Source: Dactylosporangium fulvum (lineage in GTDB: Bacteria > Actinomycetota > Actinomycetes > Mycobacteriales > Micromonosporaceae). From it: 64,000 nt of DNA. Of this stretch, positions 1-7,877 are shown piece by piece (the first letter of the stretch is position 1; each line of letters starts with the position of its first letter). Where the stretch lies: the NCBI RefSeq assembly GCF_025137375.1, contig NZ_CP073720.1, positions 6,472,501 through 6,536,500 of the forward strand, read 5' to 3'. The notes beneath the pieces are model-generated. The model ran no database searches. It was given only the letters and a program-made list of their open reading frames with translations, and was not told the origin of the DNA. A program made the position numbers and the translations under genes.

Positions 1-234
1 ACACCGGCCACGACACCGGCCCGGCACACGCCAGACGGCCATACGAGCCCCCAGGCCACCGGCCGCGACACCGGCGGCGGAAGCTGCCGAGCAGCAGCCG
101 TCGGGCCGCACCGTCAAGCGGGCAGGCGAGTTCGACATGCGCATAGATTCCGGTCGCCACCTGGAATACACCCAGCCGATGGAGACATTTCCGACATCTT
201 GGTGCATCGACAGGCGTGCATGCGGCCACTTTCC

Positions 235-288
235 CATGATCCCGAAGACTTCGCGCCGTCCGGGCAGCCACAAGTCTTCGGGATCATG
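235..288. repeat. GATC-type hairpin, 17-bp perfect arms
   Basis: The left arm CATGATCCCGAAGACTT (235-251) is exactly the reverse complement of 272-288, around a 20-nt loop. It belongs to a family of CATGATC-ended hairpins seen between genes in this window (1003, 48574, and the outer arms of the element at 30197). It could be a structural repeat or a terminator; it has no clear T-tract. Confidence 0.7.
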
Positions 289-720
289 AGAATTCACCAG
301 CAGACTGATCGATCCTGATCGAACTTTGTCCAAATATTGAGAGCAGTGCCGATGCGGTCCGGTCCGACAGCCGGCCAGTTCGGGTGACCACCCGCGAGCA
401 GGCCTGCTCCCACCGGCCACCCCGGCACGGCAGGCTCCCGAGCCGCACCGGGCACGGCAGCGACGGCGGGAACGCTCCCGCCGGGCACCCACCCCGGAAC
501 CGACCGAGCAGCACGCCAGGCCTGAACGACACGACACACGTCGCCGTCACCATGCGCCGAGCAGCAGGCACAGCCCATGCACCCACCACATCCAGGCAGG
601 CAGGCAGCACGGGCGACCGCACCGGCCAGCCCAGCCGGGCAGCCCGCTCGACCACCGCGCCGGGCCGAGCCTCGCCAACCGGACAGGCCGCACAACCAGC
701 CGCCGCCCGGCCCGCCGCCT

Positions 721-960
721 GGCCCACCGACCGGCCCGCCGATCAGCCCGCCGACCAGCCCGCCGACCGCGCCGCACGACCGAGCCGCCGCCCGGCCCAC
801 CGACCAGCCCACCGACCGAGCCGCACGACCGAGCCGCACGACCGGCCCACCGACCAGCCCACCGACCGAGCCGCCGACCGAGCCGCCGACCGAGCCGCAC
901 GACCGAGCCGCCGCCCGGCCCACCGACCAGCCCACCGACCAGCCCGCCAACCAGGCCGCA
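721..960. repeat. Degenerate GC-rich tandem repeat
   Basis: The stretch is built from repeats of gaccgagccgcc and gaccagcccacc-type units. A 47-nt block occurs at 771-817 and again at 894-940. The reading frames through it give Pro/Thr/Asp/Arg-rich periodic peptides in all forward frames, which is what a repeat rather than a gene would produce. Confidence 0.6.
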
Positions 961-1002
961 TGACCAGGCCGCCCTGGGACCGTGCCGACTGACGGCATCA
1001 GC

Positions 1003-1056
1003 CATGATCACGGACGTTTCAGTGGGTCCCGGGCCACCAGAAGTTCCGTGATCATG
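1003..1056. repeat. GATC-type hairpin, 12-bp perfect arms
   Basis: CATGATCACGGA (1003-1014) pairs perfectly with 1045-1056. The core sequence is the one found in the hairpins at 235 and 48574. It lies downstream of the MarR gene, which reads leftwards and stops at 1195, so it could act as a terminator. That is inference. Confidence 0.6.
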
Positions 1057-1194
1057 AAACGCTCGCCGGAACTGCGCACCGACAGCGCAATTGGCCGGTC
1101 GGAATACGGCGCAGCCGGCGAGTGCCGGCCAGGCAGCCCGCGCACACCGGCGGCGTCGGGGACGACTGGCACCGTCGTCGCCGTGGACCCGGCG

Positions 1195-1614
1195 TCAGGG
1201 TCTCGGGATCAAATGGCGGGCCAGCGTTTTCAGCGCCGCCTGGACCTCCGGGAGGGCCGACTTGTCGGCCAGGGCCGCGGCCAGGGCGTCGTCGATCGGG
1301 GTCGCGGTCACCACCAGCAGTCTGCTGGTCGCGGCCGGGTTGGGGCGTACCAGTGTGCGGCGGCGGTCTTTCGGGTCAGGGGTTGTGATCACCGCGCCGC
1401 TGTCCTGGAGGCGGGCTATCGACGCCGAGACGTGGCTCTGCGGGAAGCAGGTCCGCGCGGTGATCTCGCTGACCGAACTGTCCGGGTGCTGGGCGATGTC
1501 GACCAGCACCGAACGCACGCTGGCCGGCAGGTCCTCACCGCCCGGCAACGGCAGCGCGGCGCCGCCGATCTTCATCAGGGCGCGAGCCAGCACGAGCAGT
1601 TCCAAGCCGTTCAC
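1195..1614 (-). CDS. MarR-family transcriptional regulator
   Basis: A small winged-helix protein of about 139 residues. The recognition-helix region (SVSEITARTCFPQSHVSASI) and the wing (DPKDRRRT) match the MarR pattern, in which an Asp-Arg-Arg wing touches DNA. A TTG lies upstream at 1629, but it abuts the palindrome at 1630-1651 and has no room for a ribosome-binding site, so the GTG at 1614 is preferred. It is divergent from the alpha/beta hydrolase at 1671. The shared palindrome suggests that it represses both itself and the hydrolase, responding to a small ligand that cannot be named from sequence. Confidence 0.8.
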   Translation of the reverse strand: MNGLELLVLARALMKIGGAALPLPGGEDLPASVRSVLVDIAQHPDSSVSEITARTCFPQSHVSASIARLQDSGAVITTPDPKDRRRTLVRPNPAATSRLLVVTATPIDDALAAALADKSALPEVQAALKTLARHLIPRP

Positions 1615-1629
1615 CGCCCCAGAATACAA

Positions 1630-1651
1630 CAGACTTGATGCATCAGGTCTG
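1630..1651. promoter_or_regulatory. Probable MarR operator
   Basis: A 22-bp near-perfect palindrome has arms CAGACTTGATG and CATCAGGTCTG, with one mismatched pair. It sits in the 56-bp gap between the divergent MarR gene and the hydrolase gene, where a MarR dimer would control both promoters. Confidence 0.7.
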
Positions 1652-1670
1652 ATGGTTTAGCGTCTCGCTC

Positions 1671-2465
1671 ATGTACACCTCGAAACGCGGCGACGGGGAT
1701 CGACTGCTCGTGATCGTCCAGGGCGGCGACGGTGACGCCGACGGGTCGGCGGCCCTCGTCGACGCACTCGTGAGCGGCGGCGGGTTCACCGTCCTGACCT
1801 ATGACCGCCGGGGGCTGTCCCGCAGCCCCGCGGGTGAAGGACCGGTGACGATCGAGTCGCACACCGACGACCTGGCACTCCTGCTCGCCATGCACGCCAA
1901 GGCGCCCGTCGACGTGCTCGGCATCAGCATCGGCGCCCTGATCGGCCTCGATCTGGCAGCCCGCTATCCAGGGTTGGTACGGTCCGTGGTCGCCCACGAG
2001 CCGCCCCTCACCCAGCTGCTGGACGACCCGGCCGAGTTCGTCGCCGCGCAGCGGGAGGTCGAGGCGGCGTTCGCGGCCGAGGGCGTGCCGGCCGCGATGC
2101 GCCGGTTCCTCGCGATGACACGCCTCGACCCGGACGACCGGGAGGACGACGTGGTGCTCCCCCGGCCGTCGGCGGACCGGCTGGCCAACCTGACGTTCTT
2201 CCTGACCCACGACGCCCCGGCCGCCCGCCGGTTCCGGCTCTACCTGGAGCCGCTGTTGATGGAACCGCCGCGCGTCGTCCCGGCCGTCGGCGAGCACTCC
2301 CGCGGCAACATGCACGCCGCGCCGGTGGAGGCCCTGGCGAAGGCGCTCGGCAAGGACGTCACCGAGTTCCCCGGCGGCCACAGCGGCCACGTGTTCCGCC
2401 CCAAGGCGTTCGCGGCGAGGCTCCGCCAGGTCCTGGAACAGGACGAAGCCCCACGAGGCGCCTGA
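1671..2465 (+). CDS. Alpha/beta hydrolase
   Basis: A 264-residue protein with the alpha/beta-hydrolase fold. The nucleophile elbow GISIG puts the catalytic Ser near residue 86, and a C-terminal GGHSGHVF segment supplies the catalytic His (237 or 240). No signal peptide is visible, so it is probably cytoplasmic. The first start, ATG 1671, is used, with GTC/TCGC-rich DNA and a weak ribosome-binding site before it. It is divergent from a MarR regulator with a shared operator, which suggests inducible detoxification or degradation of an ester-like or lactone-like compound. The substrate is unknown; related proteins include esterases, haloperoxidase-like and lactonase-like enzymes. Confidence 0.82.
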   Translation: MYTSKRGDGDRLLVIVQGGDGDADGSAALVDALVSGGGFTVLTYDRRGLSRSPAGEGPVTIESHTDDLALLLAMHAKAPVDVLGISIGALIGLDLAARYPGLVRSVVAHEPPLTQLLDDPAEFVAAQREVEAAFAAEGVPAAMRRFLAMTRLDPDDREDDVVLPRPSADRLANLTFFLTHDAPAARRFRLYLEPLLMEPPRVVPAVGEHSRGNMHAAPVEALAKALGKDVTEFPGGHSGHVFRPKAFAARLRQVLEQDEAPRGA

Positions 2466-2480
2466 GCTACCCGCAGGGTG

Positions 2481-3713
2481 TCACCACTGCGCGAACGGCA
2501 CGTTCCAGTCGCCGAGTCCGTCGGTCAGCGGCAGGTTCTTGCCGGTGTTGCGCACCTCGACGACGTCGCCGGTGCCGAACGTGTCGTAGAACCACTGGGC
2601 GTTGGCCGGGCCGACGTTGATGCAGCCGTGCGAGGTGTTGGCCTTGCCCTGCTGCGGGATGTTCCAGTCGGCCATGTGGACGTACTCACCGGAGAGCGAG
2701 ATGCGGCAGGCCAGCCGGATCTTCTCCTCGTAGTAGTCGGGGTGGTTCTTGTCGGTGATGCCATAGCTCGCCGAGCTCATCGTGACGAGCGGCTCCTTGG
2801 TCATGAGGACGTGCACGCCCGACATGGTCAGGAAGTCGATCTTCTCGCCGTTGGAGCCGGTCCGCGTGCCGCCGCCCTTGCCCATGCTGACCGGGATCCG
2901 CCGCACCATCTGGCCGTCGATGTAGCACTCCATCTGGTGCGTCTTCGAGTCGGCGATCGCGATGCGGGACGGGCCGATGGTGAAGCTGGCGCTGGAGTTG
3001 CCGCCGCCGTAGAGGCCGTTGCCGAGGTCGACGCCGAGGAGCTTGACGCTGACCTTGACCGTGGTGCCCTTCGCCCAGTACTTCGCCGGACGCCAGTGGG
3101 CACTCTGGCCACTCACCCAGTGCCACTTGCCCTCGACCGCGGGCTCGGTGGTGACGGTCATCGCCTGCTCGGCGGCGTCCTTGTTCTTGACGGCCTTGTT
3201 GAAGTACACGATCACGGGCTGGCCGACGCCGTAGGTGCCGCCGTTCTTGAGCGCCGCCATCGGGTTGGCCTGGAACGTGATCGACGCTGTGTTCGTCGGC
3301 TTCAGCGTGGTGAAGGTGCTGGTCTGGTTGACGGCGGCGCCTGCCGCGTCGGTGCCCGTGACGGTGACGGTGTACGTCTGGCCGTAGCCGAGGTTGCCGC
3401 TGGACGCCCACTGTTTCTTGTCGTCGGAGAGCTTGCCGTCGACGTTCTTGCCGCCGCCGCTCACGGTGACGCTCTCGAGGGTGCCGTTGTCGATCGCGAC
3501 CGTGACCGGGCTGCCCGGCAGCACGTCCTTGGCGTCGGCGGCCGGCGTGACGGTGACCGTCGCGGGCTGCGCGCCACCGCCACCGGCACCGCCGGACGGA
3601 TCACCCGCCGCCCCGGCGCCCGTGCCCTTGGACTTGCCGTCCGAGCAGGCGGCGATCGCGACTCCGGTCGCCACCCCCACCCCGGTGGTCAACATCGTGC
3701 GACGACTCAGCAT
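2481..3713 (-). CDS. L,D-transpeptidase lipoprotein (YkuD family)
   Basis: A 410-residue exported peptidoglycan cross-linking enzyme. The N-terminus LSRRTMLTTGVG resembles a twin-arginine signal and is followed by the lipobox AIAAC, so it is probably a membrane-anchored lipoprotein. After a Gly/Thr-rich linker come Ig-like beta domains and then the YkuD catalytic domain with the SHGCIN motif, placing the nucleophilic Cys at residue 364 and an upstream His in GEYVHMADWN. The family makes 3-3 cross-links between meso-diaminopimelate residues. The frame is open 42 codons further upstream, but ATG 3713 follows a GGGGAGGG ribosome-binding site and starts the signal sequence. The architecture matches the Ldt/LppS family of actinobacteria. 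Confidence 0.92.
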   Translation of the reverse strand: MLSRRTMLTTGVGVATGVAIAACSDGKSKGTGAGAAGDPSGGAGGGGAQPATVTVTPAADAKDVLPGSPVTVAIDNGTLESVTVSGGGKNVDGKLSDDKKQWASSGNLGYGQTYTVTVTGTDAAGAAVNQTSTFTTLKPTNTASITFQANPMAALKNGGTYGVGQPVIVYFNKAVKNKDAAEQAMTVTTEPAVEGKWHWVSGQSAHWRPAKYWAKGTTVKVSVKLLGVDLGNGLYGGGNSSASFTIGPSRIAIADSKTHQMECYIDGQMVRRIPVSMGKGGGTRTGSNGEKIDFLTMSGVHVLMTKEPLVTMSSASYGITDKNHPDYYEEKIRLACRISLSGEYVHMADWNIPQQGKANTSHGCINVGPANAQWFYDTFGTGDVVEVRNTGKNLPLTDGLGDWNVPFAQW

Positions 3714-3917
3714 GGTTGTGCCCTCCCCCGTCCGCGAACGGTACCGACCCGAAACCGCCTCGCAAAACCCCGAGCGGGAGATGCCCCGATTTGTCGGGTC
3801 GACCAGGCATCCCGCCAGCCTCTCGTAGACGTCGCGCAAGCCGGTGCGGGTTGCATTGCCGCCATGACCGGCCGGCCCTGAATCGCAGAGTGTGCGAAAA
3901 GCCGCTCCCCGTGATCA

Positions 3918-3940
3918 CTTTCTGTCAGATTGACAAAAAG
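3918..3940. promoter_or_regulatory. Palindromic operator candidate before the NUDIX operon
   Basis: CTTTCTGTCA-gat-TGACAAAAAG is an inverted repeat with 9 of 10 matching pairs and a perfect TGTCA/TGACA core. It ends 13 bp before the ATG at 3954. Because the first gene resembles the NrtR regulators, autoregulation at this site is a reasonable inference. Confidence 0.5.
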
Positions 3941-3953
3941 CTACTCTACATTC

Positions 3954-4688
3954 ATGCCCGACGATCCATGGGTGCCGCCCGCAGTGCTCCTCGCGGTGGA
4001 CCTCGTCATCCTTACGCTGCGCGACTCCTGCCTCCAGGTGCTGCTCGTGGAGCGCGGCGTCGACCCGCACCGGGGCACCTTGGCACTTCCCGGCGGCTTC
4101 CTGAACCACTCGGAAGAGGACCTCCTCGCGGCGGCCCGCCGCGAACTGTCCGAGGAGGCGGGTCTGGAGGCCGATCACCTGCACCTCGAACAACTGGGTG
4201 TGTACGGCGCACCCGGCCGCGACCCGAGGGGACGGGTCGTCTCCGTGGCGTATCTGGCGATCGCGCCCCGGCTACCGGAGCCGATCGCCGGCACCGACGC
4301 CTCGGACGCGTGCTGGACGCCGACCGCGGGCGCGCTGTCAGGAACTGTCCCGCTCGCCTTCGACCATCACCGGATCATCGCCGACGGCGTCGAGCGCGCC
4401 CGCACCAAGCTCGAACACTCCGCGCTGGCCACCGCGTTCTGCGGCCCGACGTTCACGATCTCGGAGTTACAGGACGTCTACGAGGCGGTGTGGGGCGTCC
4501 TGCTCGACCCCCGGAACTTCTACCGCAAGGTCCAGAGCGTCGCGGGCTTCATCGTTCCCGCCGACCGGACGAGGAAGACGGACACCGGACGTCCCGCGCG
4601 GCTGTTCCGTGCCGGTCCCCGCACGACGCTGCATCCCCCGATGACCAGACCGGCCAGTTCGGCAGAAAAGGAGACGGCAGAAGCATGA
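3954..4688 (+). CDS. NrtR-like NUDIX protein with C-terminal winged helix
   Basis: A protein of 244 residues. Residues about 47-71 form a NUDIX box (GGF…REL-EEAGL) with one extra residue between its first Gly and the Arg-Glu core compared with the canonical GX5EX7REUXEEXGU spacing. The C-terminal region (about 165-225, TFTISELQDVYEAVWG then NFYRKVQS) resembles the winged-helix domain of NrtR, a family that senses ADP-ribose-type nucleotides and represses NAD genes. It could be a regulator, an ADP-ribose hydrolase, or both. ATG 3954 is preferred to the TTG at 3930, which lies inside the palindrome. It overlaps the nucleosidase gene by 4 bp (ATGA), so the two are translationally coupled. No NAD-biosynthesis gene is nearby, which is unusual for NrtR. 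Confidence 0.85.
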   Translation: MPDDPWVPPAVLLAVDLVILTLRDSCLQVLLVERGVDPHRGTLALPGGFLNHSEEDLLAAARRELSEEAGLEADHLHLEQLGVYGAPGRDPRGRVVSVAYLAIAPRLPEPIAGTDASDACWTPTAGALSGTVPLAFDHHRIIADGVERARTKLEHSALATAFCGPTFTISELQDVYEAVWGVLLDPRNFYRKVQSVAGFIVPADRTRKTDTGRPARLFRAGPRTTLHPPMTRPASSAEKETAEA

Positions 4689-5839
4689 ACGGCAGTCTCG
4701 TCGTGATCCTCACGGCCCTCAATCTCGAATACGAGGCGGTCCGGGAGCGGATGACCGATCCGCGGCTGCACCGGCACCCGGCCGGCACACGCTTCGAGAC
4801 CGGCCGCCTCGGCCCGAGCGGATGTCGTGTCGCGCTCGGCCTGGTGGGCAAGGGCAACCATCCGGCGGCGGTGCTGGCCGAGCGGGCCATCGCCGAGTTC
4901 TCCCCGGCGGCGGTGCTCTTCGTCGGTGTCGCCGGCGCCCTGTGGCCGAGCATCCGGCTCGGGGACGTGGTGGTGGCCTCGCAGGTCTACGCGTACCACG
5001 GTGGCACGAGCGAGGACGACGGCCTCAAGGCCCGCCCGAGAGCCTGGGAGATCTCCCACGGCGCCGGCCAGATCGCGCAGCACCTGATCCGGAGCGGCGC
5101 GTGGGCCCTCGGTCTTCCCGACGGCGGCACCCCCGAGGTCCACTTCGGACCGATCGCGGCGGGTGAGGTCGTGCAGGACTCCGCGGTCTCCGAGCAGGCC
5201 AGATGGGTTCGACAGCACTACAACGACGCGGTGGCGATCGAGATGGAGAGTGCCGGCGTCGCGCAGGCGGGCCATCTGAACCGGGCGCTACCGGTGGTCG
5301 TCGTCCGCGGCATCAGCGACCGGGCCGACGGCACCAAGACGACCACCGACGGGGCGAACTGGCAGCCACGAGCGGCCGCGAACGCGGCGGGGTTCGCGGT
5401 GGCCCTGGCCCAGGAATTGATCGCCGACGACACGGCCGGCCGGCCGGAACCGATGGAGAGGGGCGGGAAGGCGCGGATGGGCTTGTCGAACACGAACATC
5501 GCCACCGGCAACGCGCGGGTCGGCGTGCAGGCCGGACAGATCCACGGCACCGTCATGATCGGCGCCGAGCCGGAGCGGCCGGCCGACCTCACGGCGGCGA
5601 TCGTGGAACTCCGGGACCTTCTCAGGCGGGCGCACCGGGAACACCGGCTGGACGAGGACACCTACGCCGCGGCAGAGGCGGAGCTGGACACCGCGAGCGA
5701 CTGCCTGGAGGAGAACACGGCGCGCAGCAGACGCACGCTGCTGGTGGCGCTCAAGAGGTTCAGCGGTCTGGTGACGGACGTGGCGGAGCTGGCCGCGAAG
5801 GTGGCCTCGATCGTCGCCGTGGCCAAGGGCCTGTCGTGA
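4685..5839 (+). CDS. Nucleosidase (PNP/UDP family) with amyloid-like motif and helical tail
   Basis: A 384-residue protein. Residues 1-255 are a purine-nucleoside phosphorylase/MTA-SAH nucleosidase domain: FVGVAGAL (79-86), EMES (186-189) for ribose contact, and Asp212 in RGISD as the likely general acid. Residues about 271-293 (NIATGNARVGVQAGQIHG then TVMIG) form a Gly/Gln motif like bacterial amyloid-signalling sequences. Residues 297-384 are helical (ELRDLLRRAHREHRLDED…). A housekeeping nucleosidase would stop near residue 230-260, so the extension is unusual. The ATG follows an AAAGGAG site and overlaps the NUDIX gene; the 3' end overlaps the membrane-protein gene (GTGA). Inferred role: an effector that cleaves a nucleoside or nucleotide when activated. 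Confidence 0.85.
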   Translation: MNGSLVVILTALNLEYEAVRERMTDPRLHRHPAGTRFETGRLGPSGCRVALGLVGKGNHPAAVLAERAIAEFSPAAVLFVGVAGALWPSIRLGDVVVASQVYAYHGGTSEDDGLKARPRAWEISHGAGQIAQHLIRSGAWALGLPDGGTPEVHFGPIAAGEVVQDSAVSEQARWVRQHYNDAVAIEMESAGVAQAGHLNRALPVVVVRGISDRADGTKTTTDGANWQPRAAANAAGFAVALAQELIADDTAGRPEPMERGGKARMGLSNTNIATGNARVGVQAGQIHGTVMIGAEPERPADLTAAIVELRDLLRRAHREHRLDEDTYAAAEAELDTASDCLEENTARSRRTLLVALKRFSGLVTDVAELAAKVASIVAVAKGLS

Positions 5840-7827
5840 CGACGCCCGTCACGACCAACGTCGCGCAGGACGACGCCCAGGTCGGTGTGCAGGCACAAGC
5901 GGTCCACGGCAACATCACCGTCTACCAGGTGGCACCGGACGCCCCGCCGGTTGAACGCTTCAGCATCGGCGTGCGGTACCTCGACGCCCGGATGCCGACC
6001 AGGGCACGGGAACTCATCGAGGACGCCGCGGCGCAGGGCTACGAGACCGACGAGGTGCGGTTCCACCAGCTGCTCGCCCTGCTGAGCGGGCGGACCCTGC
6101 GGCAGTTGGGCACCGAGGACCTCAACCAGCTCTCCTCCATCTGCGACACCATCGCCCACCTGAACGGCACCGATGAGTGGACGGCCGGCCTGCGGGCCAT
6201 CCTCCGGCTGCTCAGCTCCCTCAACACCGCCGACACCGAACTGGTCGTCAAGGAGGTCGAAGCGCTCGGGCCGCGACAGCGCAACAAGATCTTCGACCAC
6301 CTGGGTGTGCTGCTCGAAGGGCCCCTGGAAGACCGCATGTGGCACCACTCGATCGAGCGTGCCAGGGCGGGGCAGCTGGCCCATGACAGGAGGGAGCGGG
6401 TCTGGATGTTCTTCCACCCGGCCCCTGCCCGGCCCCGGGTCCGGGCCGTCCGACCGGCCTTGATCCCGATGCGTGAACAGCTGCGCACGGTCATCTGCGC
6501 GGCCGGCTTCGTGACAGCCGCCGGGACCGTCGGGTGGCTGCTGCTCCAGCACGGCCAGGCTCCCGCGATCCTCGCCTTCCTCCTCTCCGTCGCCGGAGTG
6601 GCAGCCGTCATCGTGGGTGGAGGGGACCTGCATTTCCGGCGGGAGCGGTTGCGGGCGAAGGACGCGGCATTCGCCCCGCCCCAGCAACGCCGGGCCCAGG
6701 CAGCCTCCGGCGGCTTCGCCGGACAGGTCGACGGGCTCTTCACCAAGTACTTCGCCAGGTACGTGCCCGACGGTACCGACCGGTCAACCTGGGTGACCCG
6801 GACGGCCGGGATACGGCGGCAGCTGCGTGACGAACTGGTGGAGATCTACCGGGAGCAGCCGGTCGATGCCGAAAGGATCGCCTGGCTGGTCCGCTACCTC
6901 GTGGGCGACGTCCGACAGCGATGGGAGCACGGCACCATGACGGCGTACCGCGCCGAGCTCCGTGCCCCGCTGTCGGCAAAGGCCCTGTTCGCGGGCGGGC
7001 TGCTGGCTGCCGTCACAGGGGGGCTCTGGATGACGCCCACCGCGGTGCTCGCCGCGCCGTTGCGTGGAACGGTGTGCGTGCTCCTCGCCGTGGCATGCGG
7101 TGTGATCGGCGTCAGGACGTGGTTCCGCATCGCCAGCGAACGGCAGCGCGAAAGGGCCGACCGGATCGAGCTGGAACAGGAGTTCACCGCGCGATGGGAG
7201 GCGTACGAGCGCTGGAAGGAGAAGCTGTCTCGCCGGCCGTCCGACGCCGAGATGGCCTCCTGGCTGGAGTGCGACCGCAAGCTCCTCGTCGACCAGGCCA
7301 TGCGGCTCTATCGGCTCAGGCCGAGTCACGTGATCGCGCACGCCTTCATCGAGGCGCCCGCCCGGTCCGACAAGAAGGCGCGTGTTCGCAGCGGGCCGTG
7401 GCGGTACTCACGGTACCGTCTCCTGCTCTTCCTGCTGACCGACGACGGGGTGCGCCAGGTCGACATCAACCTGGACTTCACGACCGGTTCGTCCACCACG
7501 ACACAGCGGTTGAACTACCGCTTCGACGCGGTCGCCGCCGTGCGGATCGACGGCGTTGCGATCCAGCAGCAGACGTTCGAGCTGACACTGGTCAACGGCG
7601 CCCCGATCAGGGTCCGGGTGACCGAATCGAGCACCGGGACCCTGGAACCCGGAGAGGATCCGGAGACCCTGTCCCAGGTCGCCCTGGACGCATCCGGCCT
7701 CACCCACACCCTGAACATCCTGGAAGGCGTCGCCGCCGAGGGGAAGGAATGGATCAGGCACCAGCGCCGGCGAGCCGACGAGCGGCTCACCGAGCTGACG
7801 GAGACCGTCCGGGACCTGATCGACTGA
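5836..7827 (+). CDS. Multi-span membrane protein with N-terminal amyloid-like motif
   Basis: A 663-residue protein of no family I can name. Residues 8-30 (NVAQDDAQVGVQAQAVHG then NITVY) repeat the motif found at 271-293 of the preceding nucleosidase. Residues about 35-205 are helical and TPR-like. Two hydrophobic hairpins follow (about 216-237 with 244-262, and 382-400 with 405-425), separated by a charged cytosolic stretch. A basic/acidic coiled segment (RQRERADRIELEQEF…) leads to a C-terminal beta-rich domain (about 515-640) ending in a helix. The GTG start overlaps the nucleosidase stop, and there is no independent ribosome-binding site. Inferred role: a membrane sensor or receptor that recruits the nucleosidase through homotypic motif contacts. 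Confidence 0.8.
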   Translation: MTTPVTTNVAQDDAQVGVQAQAVHGNITVYQVAPDAPPVERFSIGVRYLDARMPTRARELIEDAAAQGYETDEVRFHQLLALLSGRTLRQLGTEDLNQLSSICDTIAHLNGTDEWTAGLRAILRLLSSLNTADTELVVKEVEALGPRQRNKIFDHLGVLLEGPLEDRMWHHSIERARAGQLAHDRRERVWMFFHPAPARPRVRAVRPALIPMREQLRTVICAAGFVTAAGTVGWLLLQHGQAPAILAFLLSVAGVAAVIVGGGDLHFRRERLRAKDAAFAPPQQRRAQAASGGFAGQVDGLFTKYFARYVPDGTDRSTWVTRTAGIRRQLRDELVEIYREQPVDAERIAWLVRYLVGDVRQRWEHGTMTAYRAELRAPLSAKALFAGGLLAAVTGGLWMTPTAVLAAPLRGTVCVLLAVACGVIGVRTWFRIASERQRERADRIELEQEFTARWEAYERWKEKLSRRPSDAEMASWLECDRKLLVDQAMRLYRLRPSHVIAHAFIEAPARSDKKARVRSGPWRYSRYRLLLFLLTDDGVRQVDINLDFTTGSSTTTQRLNYRFDAVAAVRIDGVAIQQQTFELTLVNGAPIRVRVTESSTGTLEPGEDPETLSQVALDASGLTHTLNILEGVAAEGKEWIRHQRRRADERLTELTETVRDLID

Positions 7828-7877
7828 GGTATTCCGAGTATTGTGTCGTGACTGTCTGTGATTTTGCGTTGGTTTTC

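Larger units (their letters stand above)
1..1194. other. Gene-poor GC-rich repeat tract
   Basis: No convincing gene is visible here. Long frames are open on both strands, but their translations are mirror-image low-complexity Pro/Thr/Arg or Gly/Trp/Arg strings produced by repeated cgacc/gccgcc runs, without a plausible ribosome-binding site or domain. The tract holds two GATC-type hairpins (235-288 and 1003-1056) and a degenerate tandem repeat (721-960). The left end may belong to a gene outside the window. Confidence 0.6.

Noticed and set aside
2478..3881. 467-codon forward frame over the L,D-transpeptidase
   Set aside because: Antisense shadow of a gene with an SHGCIN motif and lipobox; no start signal or domain of its own.
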